A DNA stretch of 50,704 nt from CAZGAH01 sp964523295 (GCA_964523295.1 CAZGAH010000026.1:1-50704); one strand, 5' to 3'; counted from the stretch's first letter, positions 16,136 to 25,470 are shown. Numbers and translations: made by a program. Notes: generated by a model from the sequence alone, not told the origin.

Positions 16136-17296
16136 CTACTTGATGGCGTTGGTGAACTTGAACTGCGTGCTCTGGCGCCAGGTGTAGTAGGCGGGATCGC
16201 GGAAATCGTCGATGCAGTGCTGGGTGAACTCGATGCCGGTCAGTTCGAAAAACTTTTCCCAGCCGATGCGCTCAGCCCATTCGCCCAGCCGCTCGTACTT
16301 GTTGGCATTGGCGGCGTAGACTTCGACGATGTGCTTGATGGTCTTGGTCAGAGTAGGCCAACGAGGCGGCTCGTTGGGAATGAAGGCCACAACGACCTTG
16401 GAGAACTTGGGCATGGACTTGCGGTTGGAGACCTTGCCGCCGACCATGATGACCAGACCGTCGCCCTGGTAGTCTGCCAGGGGCAAGGCCGGGCACATGG
16501 TGTAGCAGTTGCCGCAGTACATGCAGCGATCATTGTTGACCGCCACGGAGTTGATCTTTTTGCCTTCGTGTTCGACCTTGACCGGCTTGATCGCGCCCAG
16601 GGGACAGGCGGACACGGCCAGGGGGATTTCGCAGACGTTGTCGAGGTGTTCATGGTCGATCATCGGCGGTTTGCGATGGATGCCGACCACGCCGATGTCC
16701 GAGGCATGGACCGCGCCGCACATGTTCAGGCAGCAGGCCAGAGCCAGGCGCACCGAAGCGGGCAGTTTCATGCTGGTGAAGTACTCGAACAGCTCGTCCA
16801 TGACCGCCTTGACCGGGCCGGAGGCGTCGGTGGCCGGAGTGTGGCAATGGACCCAGCCCTGGGTGTGGATCATGTTGCTGGCGGCCGCGCCAGTGCCACC
16901 GATGGGGAACTTGTTGCTTCCGCCGGCGAACTTGCGGCTCTTCAGGTCGTCCATGAGGGGCTTCAGCTTGGACTCATCCTCGACCAGGAACTCGATGTTG
17001 TTGCGGGTGGTCCAGCGCAGATGACCGCCACAGTACTTGTCGGCGATGTCACAGGCCTCACGGACCAGGGTGACCGACATCAGGCGGGCAGCGCCCACGC
17101 GCACGGTCCAGATCTTTTCTCCGCTGTCGCCCACGTGTACGAGTACACCGGGCTCGAGGATTTCGTGGTAGGCCCACTTGCCCTTGTTGCGTTTGATAAC
17201 CGGCGGATAGAACTCATCGAAATGACGAGGTCCGATATCCGTGATCCGATTTTCCATCGGTTTATTGGGGTTGTACCCAGAAGAGATAAATGCCAT
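16136..17296 (-). CDS. dsrB: Dissimilatory sulfite reductase beta subunit
   Basis: A 386-residue subunit of the cytoplasmic DsrA2B2 complex, which reduces sulfite in the last step of sulfate respiration. The siroheme-coupled [4Fe-4S] ligands are C151 (WVHCHTP) and the C188, C189, C193 group (ACCLNMC). An inserted ferredoxin domain carries C231 and CMYCGNCYTMC (258-268). The C-terminus has the extended arm that reaches into DsrA and carries the conserved penultimate-region Cys (QHCIDDF) that delivers sulfur to DsrC in this family. It starts 15 bases after dsrA. Confidence 0.98.
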   Translation of the reverse strand: MAFISSGYNPNKPMENRITDIGPRHFDEFYPPVIKRNKGKWAYHEILEPGVLVHVGDSGEKIWTVRVGAARLMSVTLVREACDIADKYCGGHLRWTTRNNIEFLVEDESKLKPLMDDLKSRKFAGGSNKFPIGGTGAAASNMIHTQGWVHCHTPATDASGPVKAVMDELFEYFTSMKLPASVRLALACCLNMCGAVHASDIGVVGIHRKPPMIDHEHLDNVCEIPLAVSACPLGAIKPVKVEHEGKKINSVAVNNDRCMYCGNCYTMCPALPLADYQGDGLVIMVGGKVSNRKSMPKFSKVVVAFIPNEPPRWPTLTKTIKHIVEVYAANANKYERLGEWAERIGWEKFFELTGIEFTQHCIDDFRDPAYYTWRQSTQFKFTNAIK

Positions 17297-17311
17297 GTTG
17301 GTATCTCCCTG

Positions 17312-18625
17312 CTATCGAGCGTGTCTTTTGCGGAATTCGTTGATGTCGTTGGTCCAGCCGCCAGGAACTTCTTCCTCTTTGAAGAAGATGTACGGGTTGG
17401 AGCGGGGTTCCTTGACATGTTGCGGCATGGCCGGGATATTGGTGACTTCAAGCAGCTTCTGAAAGCCCATGCGTTTCATGGTTTCGCCGACGCGCTCGCG
17501 GTTCTTGCCTTCGGTCATCCACCAGTCCCAGATGTTGTCGATGACTTCTTTGATCTCATCGTAGGGGTCTTCGACCGGGATAAAGGGCACGAGCAGGGAG
17601 GACATCTGGGCGCCGTCCAGGATCGGAGCCTTGGCGCCGAGCAGGATGCAGGCGCCGGTTTCCTTGCCGATCTTCAACGCGCGGGGCATGGTGTTGATGC
17701 AGTGCATGCAGCGGACGCAGTTGCTGTTGTCGATGCTCAGCTTGCTGCCGTCCCATTTCATGCACTTGGTCGGGCAGTTGGCCACGACTTCCGCCTCGAT
17801 GTCGAACTTGCCCCAGTCGCGGCCGGCATGGGCGCCGGCGTTGGGAGCGAATTCGCCGCCAACGTAGGCCTTCACGGCGGACTGGTCGATCCGGATGTCA
17901 TCCTTCCAGGTGCCGATGACGGAGAAGTCGGAACGGGCGATAGAGGCCACGCAGCCGTTCGGGCAGCCGTCGAACTTGAACTTGAACTTGTAGGGGAAGG
18001 CGGGGCGGTGCAACTCGTCCTGATAGTGCTGGGTCAGGGCGTAGCAGACGGCCTGGGTGTCGTAACAGGAGAATTCGCAACGGGAAGAGCCGATGCAGTC
18101 GGCCGGGGTGCGCAGATTGCCGCCTGATCCGCCCAGGTCGGTATTGATATTGTGGGTCAGCTCGAAGAATATTTCTTCCAGCTGCGGGGTGGTGGTGCCC
18201 AGAAGCACCATGTCGCCGGTGGAGCCGTGCATATTGGTCAGACCCGAGCCTCGCAGGTCCCAGATACCCATGATCTGGCGAAGGTACTCGGAGGTATAAT
18301 ATTTTCCGCCGGGCTGAGCGACGCGAACTGTGTGAAAGTGGGCCACACCCGGGAACTTCTCAGGCACGTCGCAATAACGGCCGATGACGCCGCCGCCGTA
18401 GCCGAACACGCCGACGATACCGCCATGCTTCCAGTGGGTTTCCTTGTGTTTGTAGGACAGCTCAAGCACGCCCAAAAGATCGTCGGGGCACTCAGCGGGA
18501 ATCTGGAAATCGATGTTGTCAGGGTTTTTCGCCCTGTGCTCCGCTTCCTGTTTGATGTCGGACACAAAGCTGGGCCATGGCCCGCTTTCGAGCTGGTCCA
18601 ACATAGGGGTCGGGTGTTTCGCCAT
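17312..18625 (-). CDS. dsrA: Dissimilatory sulfite reductase alpha subunit
   Basis: A 437-residue catalytic-type subunit, the length known for D. vulgaris DsrA. The siroheme-[4Fe-4S] motifs are CIGSSRC (C177, C183) and CPNGC (C221, C225). The ferredoxin insert has C284 and CVRCMHC (C303, C306, C309). Numbering agrees with the structurally described enzyme. The ATG at 18625 has GGAGGTAAGG upstream; the 31-codon extension would run into the leader and is rejected. It heads the dsrA-dsrB-dsrD-cobB transcript, with a promoter candidate at 18790-18818 and a leader of about 150 bases. Confidence 0.98.
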   Translation of the reverse strand: MAKHPTPMLDQLESGPWPSFVSDIKQEAEHRAKNPDNIDFQIPAECPDDLLGVLELSYKHKETHWKHGGIVGVFGYGGGVIGRYCDVPEKFPGVAHFHTVRVAQPGGKYYTSEYLRQIMGIWDLRGSGLTNMHGSTGDMVLLGTTTPQLEEIFFELTHNINTDLGGSGGNLRTPADCIGSSRCEFSCYDTQAVCYALTQHYQDELHRPAFPYKFKFKFDGCPNGCVASIARSDFSVIGTWKDDIRIDQSAVKAYVGGEFAPNAGAHAGRDWGKFDIEAEVVANCPTKCMKWDGSKLSIDNSNCVRCMHCINTMPRALKIGKETGACILLGAKAPILDGAQMSSLLVPFIPVEDPYDEIKEVIDNIWDWWMTEGKNRERVGETMKRMGFQKLLEVTNIPAMPQHVKEPRSNPYIFFKEEEVPGGWTNDINEFRKRHAR

Positions 18626-19022
18626 TGCCTTACCTCCACATTGGTTTAGTCTGGTTCTCGCACAATACGCACATCCGCTCTCTTCCATTTCTAGCGCCGG
18701 GCGCGGCCAGGGCGTCAACGGCTGACAACACCCTCACGGTGCCGTTCTGCCAAGCTAAGACCTTCAATACCAGACAAAAGTAGTCCCGCTTCCTAAAAAG
18801 AATCCCACTTTTTGTCAAGCCGAATCTTCCGCCCGGCGACTTCTACCGGAACGATTTTTCGAATGAGCCCTTCCGGTACGGGACTGCCGAAAGCGCCCAT
18901 CAAGGGGAGTGGCTACGGCGCTGATGCGACCATACAATTCTGCCGGACCCTACTTTGAGCCGCTCGTTTCCATACCCGAACCACACGCTGAAAACAATCG
19001 AAATCTTGCCACGGCAGCTCAA
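18626..19022. other. Leader and upstream region of dsrA
   Basis: 397 bases between the end of the PHP gene and dsrA, all minus-strand context. It contains the promoter candidate at 18790-18818. No further gene is convincing. A run of nine G at 19032-19040 encodes the last Pro codons of the PHP gene on the other strand. Confidence 0.5.
18790..18818 (-). promoter_or_regulatory. Promoter candidate for dsrABD-cobB
   Basis: On the minus strand a perfect -35 TTGACA (18813-18818) is followed by a 17-base spacer and TAGGAA (18790-18795) as a weak -10. The perfect -35 and exact spacing support a sigma-70 promoter; the poor -10 would suit activator control. Transcript start would be near 18783, leaving a leader of about 158 bases. 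Confidence 0.5.
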
Positions 19023-19718
19023 TCAGCCGACGGGGGGGGGCTCATGGACCATACCGCTGCTGCTGACCGGGCGCAGCAGCCGCTGGATCAGAGTCTCGGC
19101 ATTCGCCTCCGCCTTCCGATATTCATCCTCGCTCATGCCCGCGCCCAGGGCAATTTTTCGCCGTAGTTCGGCGGACACGAAATCCCCTGGCGCGTGCGCG
19201 TCGTTGTTGATCACCAGTTTCGCCCCGTGCCGGCGGGCCATGGCGACAACATGGCCGTTGGTCAGGCTGTGGCCCTTGCGTGTGGTGATTTCCAGCAACA
19301 CCCCGTATTGCGAAGCCAGCGCGGCCTCCTGGTCGGTGATGAGGCCCGGATGGGCCAACACGTCGGCCCGGGCCTCGATGGCGGACAGATTGGTGCCCCG
19401 CTCCACGGGCTCGACGATTGTCTCCCCATGCACGACCACAAGCTGCGCACCCAGCTCCCGCGCCCGGAAGACCGTCTCAGGAATCAGCGCCGGCGGGACG
19501 TGCGTAATCTCCACGCCGGCGTAGCAGCCGATGTTCATGAACTGAGAATAGCGTTGCGTCAGACGCAGGATATTCTCCAGGATCAGCCCGAGATTGCTCG
19601 CGTCGGCGTGGTCGGTGAAGGCCATGGCCCGATAGCCCGCTACACGCGCGCGCCTGGCCGCCTCGGCCGGGATGAGTTCGCCATCGCTGAAGGTGGTGTG
19701 GGTATGGAGATCGATCAT
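19023..19718 (-). CDS. PHP-domain phosphoesterase (histidinol phosphatase-like)
   Basis: A 231-residue PHP-domain metallohydrolase. It opens MIDLHTHTTFSDGE (metal motif HxH and Asp), followed by AMAFTDHAD, a Glu in CYAGVEITH, a His in VVVHGET, VLAHPGLI, and the late metal residues in VINNDAHAPGD. Relatives hydrolyse phosphomonoesters such as histidinol phosphate, but stand-alone small PHP proteins often have other substrates. It begins four bases after the stop of the upstream gene, so it should be translationally coupled. The last codons are a nine-C tract (PPP), prone to slippage but affecting only the tail. Confidence 0.85.
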   Translation of the reverse strand: MIDLHTHTTFSDGELIPAEAARRARVAGYRAMAFTDHADASNLGLILENILRLTQRYSQFMNIGCYAGVEITHVPPALIPETVFRARELGAQLVVVHGETIVEPVERGTNLSAIEARADVLAHPGLITDQEAALASQYGVLLEITTRKGHSLTNGHVVAMARRHGAKLVINNDAHAPGDFVSAELRRKIALGAGMSEDEYRKAEANAETLIQRLLRPVSSSGMVHEPPPVG

Positions 19719-19722
19719 GCGC

Positions 19723-20220
19723 TTACATCTTGTACTTGATGTCGTCGACGTTGAACTGCTCCAGCAGGTCGTTCCACTGCCTGGCATCGTCGTTCTGCAA
19801 TTCCGGCTTGCCATCCGCAGTCCGGCGGTCGCTCTCGGCCTGGATGATCACGTTCTCATCCACGCTGATCGGCACGTCGGCGCGCAAGGCCAGGGCGATG
19901 CCGTCGGAAGGCCGGCAGTCTATCCGCTTCAGCTTGCCCTCATGCTCGATGTGGACTTCCGCGTAGTACGTGCCCTCGCGCAGCGAGATGACATTGACGG
20001 CGAGCACCTTGCCACCCAGCCCGCCGATGATCGTCAGCAGCAGGTCATGGGTCATGGGCCGCGGCAGCTTCACGTCATTGATTGCCAGCGAAATGGCCAT
20101 GGCCTCCATCGCACCGATCCAGATCGGCAGGACCGTCTTGTCGTCCTTGTCCTTGAGCACCAGCACCGGAACCTGCGATTCCTCGTCGAGCGCCAGACCG
20201 TATACTTTCATTTCTACCAT
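19723..20220 (-). CDS. Bifunctional nuclease family protein (DUF151)
   Basis: A 165-residue protein of the bifunctional nuclease/DUF151 family. The typical core is present: PVLVLKDKDDKTVLPIWIGAMEAMAISLA (about 18-46), RPMTHDLLLTIIGGLG and the CRPSDGIALALRADVPI signature (about 102-118). The family has reported RNase/DNase activity in plants, but its bacterial role is open. The first ATG overlaps the miaB stop by seven bases; a second ATG three codons in would remove the overlap. The miaB-DUF151 pairing suggests an RNA-related job (inference). Confidence 0.88.
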   Translation of the reverse strand: MVEMKVYGLALDEESQVPVLVLKDKDDKTVLPIWIGAMEAMAISLAINDVKLPRPMTHDLLLTIIGGLGGKVLAVNVISLREGTYYAEVHIEHEGKLKRIDCRPSDGIALALRADVPISVDENVIIQAESDRRTADGKPELQNDDARQWNDLLEQFNVDDIKYKM

Positions 20221-21572
20221 GGGTCACCTGCTGCTTTCCCTAACAGGGAATGTTTTTTTGCTTCCATGATGTCCGCGGCAACCAGCATGCCCGCCAGGCC
20301 GGTCGTCTTGCCCTGCGGCGTGAGATTCACCACGCGATTGTGCGCGTCGCGCCCGCGCCAGGACGGCGTCCCCGCATCCTCGCCCGCGCGCTGTATCCGG
20401 CTCAGCCCCTCGAGCAGCACTTCCACACGCTGGCCGACCATGCGTTCGTAGGCCCGCCGGGTCAAACGCCGCTGTACCCCCTGCAGTTCCTCAAGCCGCG
20501 CCGCCTTGACCTCAGGTTCAATTTTGGGCGTCATGGTCGCCGCGGCCACGCCCGGCCGGTCAGAATAGCAAAAGGAAAAACTCTGCTCGAAATCCGCCGT
20601 TTCCATGACCGCGAGCGTTGCCCGGAAATCCTCGTCCGTCTCGCCGGGAAATCCGACGATGAGGTCCGTGCTCAGGGCAATGTCCGGTCGCGTGCGCTTG
20701 AGCCCCTCCACCAGGTCAAGGTACCGGGCCAGCGTATACTTGCGCCCCATCCGCGCAAGCATGCGGTCCGAGCCGGACTGCAGGGGCAGGTGCAGCTGCG
20801 GACAAAGCGTCTCCAGCTCCCCGAACATGGCGATGACCTCGTCGTCCAAATCCTTGGGGTGCGAGGTCGTAAACCGGAGCCGACGCAGACCGGGCAGAGC
20901 GTCCACCTGGCGCAACAGCTGCGCGAAGCGCGTGCCGTCGCCGCGGTCGTCGAGTCCGTAGGCGTTGACGTTCTGCCCCAGCAGGGTAATCTCGCGTGCC
21001 CCGTGTTCGACCAGGTCCCGACACTCCGCCAACACGGCGGCCGAACTTCGCGACTTCGGTCGCCCGCGGGTATACGGCACGATGCAGTACGCGCAAAAAT
21101 TGTCGCAGCCTTGCATGATGTTCACAAAGGCCGATTGCCCGGGACCTCCGCCAAGCGCGGTGAACAGCGGGCGCTCCGGATAGTCCGCGCTGAAGTCGAG
21201 CAGGCTCAGGCGAAGATCAGGCTCATGGCACAGGCGCTCGATGGCCTGCGGCGCCATGAGCACCCCGTCCGTGCCGAATACCAGCCGGACAAAGGCGTAG
21301 CGCCCCCAGAATTTCGTTCCCAACTGCTGGGCCACGCAGCCGCCCACGGCAACGAAAACCTCGGGATTCCGCTCATGGAGTTCTTTCAGCCGACCGAGAA
21401 GACTGTAGACCTTTTGTTCCGGTTTATCACGCACGCTGCACGTATTGACGATAAAGACCCTGGCGTCCTCCGGAGCACTCTCCTCGAAGCCCCGGGCCAG
21501 CAATGCACGGCGCAACCAGTCGCCGTCGTTGACGTTCATCTGGCAGCCAAAAGTCAGCAGGGTAAACTTCAT
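20214..21572 (-). CDS. miaB: tRNA-2-methylthio-N6-dimethylallyladenosine synthase
   Basis: A 452-residue radical SAM methylthiotransferase that adds the 2-methylthio group to i6A37 of tRNAs reading UNN codons. The N-terminal UPF0004 domain starts MKFTLLTFGCQMNVNDGD with three cluster Cys (GCQMN, VNTCSVRDK, GGCVAQ). The radical SAM motif is CDNFCAYCIVPYTRGRPKSR (about 150). A TRAM domain closes the protein (VEVLLEG to GLAGMLV). The ATG at 21572 has GGAG upstream; the 18-codon extension is not supported. It leads a miaB-DUF151-PHP transcript with overlapping or abutting genes. Confidence 0.95.
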   Translation of the reverse strand: MKFTLLTFGCQMNVNDGDWLRRALLARGFEESAPEDARVFIVNTCSVRDKPEQKVYSLLGRLKELHERNPEVFVAVGGCVAQQLGTKFWGRYAFVRLVFGTDGVLMAPQAIERLCHEPDLRLSLLDFSADYPERPLFTALGGGPGQSAFVNIMQGCDNFCAYCIVPYTRGRPKSRSSAAVLAECRDLVEHGAREITLLGQNVNAYGLDDRGDGTRFAQLLRQVDALPGLRRLRFTTSHPKDLDDEVIAMFGELETLCPQLHLPLQSGSDRMLARMGRKYTLARYLDLVEGLKRTRPDIALSTDLIVGFPGETDEDFRATLAVMETADFEQSFSFCYSDRPGVAAATMTPKIEPEVKAARLEELQGVQRRLTRRAYERMVGQRVEVLLEGLSRIQRAGEDAGTPSWRGRDAHNRVVNLTPQGKTTGLAGMLVAADIMEAKKHSLLGKAAGDPW

Positions 21573-21779
21573 CGTCGCTCCGACCCTATGACGCACAAAG
21601 TCATGCGTCGAGGTGCAGACAGGCAAGGTCAGGAATATGCTCTTCTAGCATGCGAGCCTGACGGGATCAAGCATCCCGCGAGCGAACGCTGCATCGGCGC
21701 AGGACCTGTCCTGCGCGCGCTTTGGCAGCAGCGGCGAACCGCGGCGTTGAAGACTGCGGAGCGCAGCCGACAGCCAGAA

Positions 21780-22328
21780 TCAACGCAAATCCGCAAGCAG
21801 GGCCTCCGCGCTCGCGAAACTGACCCCGGCTCGACGCATGGCCTCCAGGGCCTGCCCGGCATCCCCCGGCCGCTCTTCCACGTCGGCAATGGCATCGGAA
21901 ATCACGACCGGGTGGAAATCATGCAGCACGGCATCCAGGGCGCAGTGGCGTACGCTGTACTCGGTGGCCACGCCGACAAGGCAGAGCTGCGTCACGCCGA
22001 GACCGCGCAGTATCTGTCCGGAAAAAGGATTCTGAAAGATGCTCATGGAGTCCTTGTGCAGAACGATATCCCCCGGTTCGGGCGACAATTCCGGAATGAT
22101 CCCGGCGCCGGGCGACCCGACCACGCAATGGGAGCCCCAGGCGGCGAACTCGAGCGAGTTGGCGGGATGGGCATCGTTACCATAGAGGACCGGCAATCCC
22201 GCGGCCCGAAATGCGGCCTTGATCCGGACAATGGATTCGACAGCCCCCTGGCCGCGTGCAAAATATAACTTCCCGGACGGCGTAATGAAATCATTCACCA
22301 TGTCGATGATACACAGCGCTTTGCCCAT
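21780..22328 (-). CDS. Isochorismatase/nicotinamidase-fold protein with Ser in place of the nucleophile Cys
   Basis: A 182-residue cysteine-hydrolase-fold protein related to nicotinamidase. The acid residue is D9 (CIIDMVNDF), a metal-site-like DAH follows in GNDAHPAN, and the general-base Lys is in LHKDSMSIF. At the nucleophile position, where PncA-type enzymes read ATEYCV, this protein reads ATEYSVRHC: codon AGC encodes Ser, with a Cys four residues later. So the classical Cys is missing, by one base change. It may be inactive, use Ser or the shifted Cys, or bind without catalysis, as EntB-type isochorismatases also lack Cys. It stands alone after miaB's upstream gap of 207 bases. Confidence 0.8.
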   Translation of the reverse strand: MGKALCIIDMVNDFITPSGKLYFARGQGAVESIVRIKAAFRAAGLPVLYGNDAHPANSLEFAAWGSHCVVGSPGAGIIPELSPEPGDIVLHKDSMSIFQNPFSGQILRGLGVTQLCLVGVATEYSVRHCALDAVLHDFHPVVISDAIADVEERPGDAGQALEAMRRAGVSFASAEALLADLR

Positions 22329-23178
22329 GCGACCCTCCCGTCAGCTTCTGCTTGCCTTCGCCTCGCCAGATCACGCCCCTGCACCCCGCGCACGGGCGTA
22401 CCAACAGGCCGGACTGTGGTTACGCCCCAGCCCGTTCCCGAGATGACGCGCGTACGTCCTGGATGGAAAATATCCGGTTTCGAAAACCTGCGAAAGGGAA
22501 AAATGACACAGTTATGGACGGGCACGTTCCGATCCTGACCCGAAGACTTGCGATGCGCATCGTACGCGTTCGCACGCCTGCACACGCATAAAGAATGCCG
22601 TCAGGGCCATGCTTCATCAGTAGTGTCTTGTCAAGCGCTGTAATAATTTTCTTCGTTCCCTTGGCCCTGTCTCTTATGGAATGTTCGCCTCGACTCCCTC
22701 TTCCAGGTTCAGCCACAACTTAGAGGTATTGCCCCACCTTGGAAGGAGCAGCCTCGACGACACCAGGCCGATAACTTTGACGCTGGCAACGCCGTGGCCG
22801 TATGCTCCCGTTCGGCGGGGTTTGGCGCGGCGGTTGCGAGTGGGACCCAAAAGCATGCCGCGTTGCAAGTGCTTTGACAACCCAACCTTTCGCTTCCGCC
22901 TTTCAATCCTCTATATCTTGTCGTGTTGATGCACACGTATCTCCGGCGCGCGGCTGTGGAATTTCATGGGTGCCGGAGTCGTTCGTTTTCCGGGCGTTGA
23001 GTTGTCTCTTTGGAAAGATCCTGGCATGGGCTCAGAAGGCGTGTTTCGTATGCTTGCGCGCGGCACGCGCACCGCGTATGAATGATTACGGTGCAGGCTG
23101 GACGCACGGAACCTGCCTGATATCGGATAGCAACCAGGCCGTTGTCCTTCCAGCGGTCTGGCAGCACAGGAGCGTGTC
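22329..23178. other. Long region without a confident gene
   Basis: 850 bases. The best frame is on the minus strand, 22674-22880 (68 codons, ending NLEEGVEANIP), which has coding-like third positions but no family resemblance and no good ribosome-binding site. It may be a remnant of a larger gene or mobile element. AGGAGCG at the far end is the ribosome-binding site of the lipoprotein gene at 23179. No tRNA or hairpin terminator stood out. Confidence 0.4.
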
Positions 23179-23625
23179 ATGTACGTACGGATTGTTGCCC
23201 TCGCGCTGTTCGTCCTGCTGGCAGGCTGCGCCAGTTCCGGGCGGCAGCATCAGGCCCCGCAGGAGCAGACCGAATCCCGCAGTTTTCCAGGCGGTACGCT
23301 GGTCATCCTGAATTACGGCTCTCTGCCCGGATCCTATTGTCGGTGCGGGCTGAGCTACGAAACCATCCCGTACCGGATCTACGTCCGCGAATTTGTCGAG
23401 CACCCGCTGCCCGGACCCGGGTTCCACCGGCTGGAATGTTCGGTCGAGGCGCTTTCGATTCCGGTTTCGTTCAGCTGCTCGCACGCCTTCGAAACCTTCG
23501 GCAACGAGAAGGTCTATCTGGCCGTCCGCGGAACCGGACTGCCCGGTGCCTGCGCCATCGAACGGCTTTCGCTTCCGCCCGAAGGCTATCAGGCGCGCTA
23601 CCGCCGGGCTACGGAAAAAAACTGA
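23179..23625 (+). CDS. Lipoprotein of unknown function
   Basis: A 148-residue exported lipoprotein. The signal peptide MYVRIVALALFVLLAGC ends in a lipobox LAGC with the acylated Cys at residue 17, followed by ASSGRQ. The mature part has four further Cys (CRCG, LEC, SFSC, GAC), suggesting disulfides in the periplasm, and a beta-rich pattern (GGTLVILNYG, PYRIYVREF, EKVYLAVRG). AGGAG lies just before the ATG. No domain recognised. It is convergent with the GT39-like gene. Confidence 0.8.
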   Translation: MYVRIVALALFVLLAGCASSGRQHQAPQEQTESRSFPGGTLVILNYGSLPGSYCRCGLSYETIPYRIYVREFVEHPLPGPGFHRLECSVEALSIPVSFSCSHAFETFGNEKVYLAVRGTGLPGACAIERLSLPPEGYQARYRRATEKN

Positions 23626-23707
23626 AGGGCCCGTCGATCCGGTCTGCCCGTCGCTGCGCGGGCGAACGCCTGCCGGCCGGCTTCATCTGCTCCCGATTCA
23701 GGGCGGT

Positions 23708-25309
23708 TCAATACCTGCGCTCGTAGATGAACAGCCGCGACGGCGACTTCGGGACGTAGCTCAGGGCCGGCTCTCCCCAGACAAACATCGGCCCGCCGGG
23801 CAGGATGTCGACCAGGCCGATCAGGAGATAGTGACTGCGCAGAAATGCCGCTGCCCAGCGAAAGAAGGGCTGTTCCGTGCGGTCGGGAAAACACCAGGAC
23901 GAGGAGCTGTCCGCGAAGACAATGATGCGCGGGGCCGCGGCCTCGATCTCCCGCTGCATTTCCGCCTGCATGGTCAGGTTATGCCGGCGACCGGCGACCA
24001 GGCCGTAGGTATAGATATAGCCGGTGGCGGCGCGTCGGTCGGAATAGAAATAGAGCTGCGCCTCCGAGCCCAGCACCGCGATGCGGTCCGAGCGCAGCGT
24101 GCGCTTGTTGATGAGCTCGGCCACGATCGGCGATTCCACGAAAGGATTTTCCCCGTACAGCTGTTTGGCGATGAATTCCGGCGAGGCGCTGACGTAGTAC
24201 GACCAGTTCGCGCTCACGCCCCAGGTCAGACCCGCGGCGAGCAGGACAAGCGCAAGGAGCCCGGCTACCGGACGCAATGGCGTACGCGCGAACATCCGGC
24301 GCAGCGCATCCGTGCCCGATCCGGCCAGCAGAGCGATGGCTGCCAGAAAGGGGACGAAGTAGTGGGGCCGGAAGTAGAATCCCGGCATCGCGCTGGCCAG
24401 CGCGGCCGCGGTGAACAGCACGAGAAAGCAGCGGGCTCCGGCCCTGGGCAGCGGCCTGTACAGGCTGAGCAGCCCCACGCCGGCCAGGCACCAGACCGGC
24501 CAGAAATACGCATTCAGACTCGTCGCCGCGCTTGCCAGCGCGCTCCAGGCTTGGCCCGGGCCGATGGTTCCGGTCGCGCCGTGCGCGTAGACGATTGTCC
24601 AGCGCCAGAAAATTGGCCAGACGCCCTGCAGCAGCACCAGGCCCAGCAGCACGAGGCAGGGGAGCGCCAGGCCTGCGAGCAGCGGCATCCCGGTCCTGAG
24701 CCAGGCCTGCCGTTCGTCGCGCCGGCGATACCAGGCCAGGCCCCAGGCCATGGGCAACAACAACGCCGCATGTTGTTTCATCATCATGGCCAGGCCGAGC
24801 AGCAGGCCGCTTCCGAACAACCAGCCCCAGCCGCCGCGCGCTGTGCCAAGATCGAGCAAAAGCAGCCCCCCCAGGGCGAAGCAGGTCACGAACTGGGTCG
24901 CGTGCGCGGCGTTGCCCAGCACAGAGGGATCCAGCGAAAGCAACACGTACGCGGCCGCTGCGGCCCCGGCGGCAAGACTCCCGAGCAGCCGCCTGGCCAA
25001 CAGATACAGCAATACGCTTGCCACGAAATTCGCCGTAAGCAGGGCCAGCCGAACGGCCTCCGGAGTCTGGCCGAAGAGCGTAAAGAACAGCGCGTAAACA
25101 TACGCCACGCCGGGGAATTTGTAATTGTAGGCCAGAAAAGGGGAAAGCCCGTCGCAAATCAGCTGCGCCGTGTAGGCGAACTCCCCTTCGTCGCGTTCGA
25201 GCGGCATCGAGAGCAGACGCAGCCGGACCATGAGCGCAAACCCGGCAGCACAAATCGCCAACGCCGCGGCAACGCCTCCAGCCATCCTGTCCGTTATCTT
25301 CGCTGCCAT
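23708..25309 (-). CDS. Membrane glycosyltransferase, GT39-like
   Basis: A 533-residue GT-C-fold membrane protein. After the first helix the loop contains LERDEGEFAYTAQLI, the acidic ERDE motif typical of the ArnT/PMT catalytic loop, then AYNYKFPGVAYVYALFF. About eleven hydrophobic helices fill 1-360 and a soluble C-terminal domain follows (IAVLGSEAQLYFYSDR, PRIIVFADSSSSW, ending SRLFIYERRY), as in PMT_2 proteins. It transfers a sugar from a polyprenyl carrier on the periplasmic side. It is distinct from the 839-2548 protein, which lacks the ERDE form. Acceptor unknown. Confidence 0.85.
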   Translation of the reverse strand: MAAKITDRMAGGVAAALAICAAGFALMVRLRLLSMPLERDEGEFAYTAQLICDGLSPFLAYNYKFPGVAYVYALFFTLFGQTPEAVRLALLTANFVASVLLYLLARRLLGSLAAGAAAAAYVLLSLDPSVLGNAAHATQFVTCFALGGLLLLDLGTARGGWGWLFGSGLLLGLAMMMKQHAALLLPMAWGLAWYRRRDERQAWLRTGMPLLAGLALPCLVLLGLVLLQGVWPIFWRWTIVYAHGATGTIGPGQAWSALASAATSLNAYFWPVWCLAGVGLLSLYRPLPRAGARCFLVLFTAAALASAMPGFYFRPHYFVPFLAAIALLAGSGTDALRRMFARTPLRPVAGLLALVLLAAGLTWGVSANWSYYVSASPEFIAKQLYGENPFVESPIVAELINKRTLRSDRIAVLGSEAQLYFYSDRRAATGYIYTYGLVAGRRHNLTMQAEMQREIEAAAPRIIVFADSSSSWCFPDRTEQPFFRWAAAFLRSHYLLIGLVDILPGGPMFVWGEPALSYVPKSPSRLFIYERRY

Positions 25310-25470
25310 GGTACCGGTCCGTACGATTCAGGCCCGCTGGCAGGCCTTCGTGTCCGTCGTTCGAGTTTCATCACTGTCCTTCGCTCATTCCCGCTTGCTG
25401 TCCAGGCCGCCTTCCGCATCATTGAGATAATCAGCAACCGGAGATAGTTGGCAGCCATACGGTACGCCAC

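Noticed and set aside
16100..16140. Possible tRNA T-arm near dsrB end (GGTTCGACCC on the minus strand)
   Set aside because: No acceptor stem or anticodon arm can be built around it; it lies next to the dsrB stop and is a chance match.
16217..18127. 636-codon plus-strand frame
   Set aside because: It is the antisense of dsrB and dsrA, which are certain. High-GC coding strands often leave such long opposite frames.
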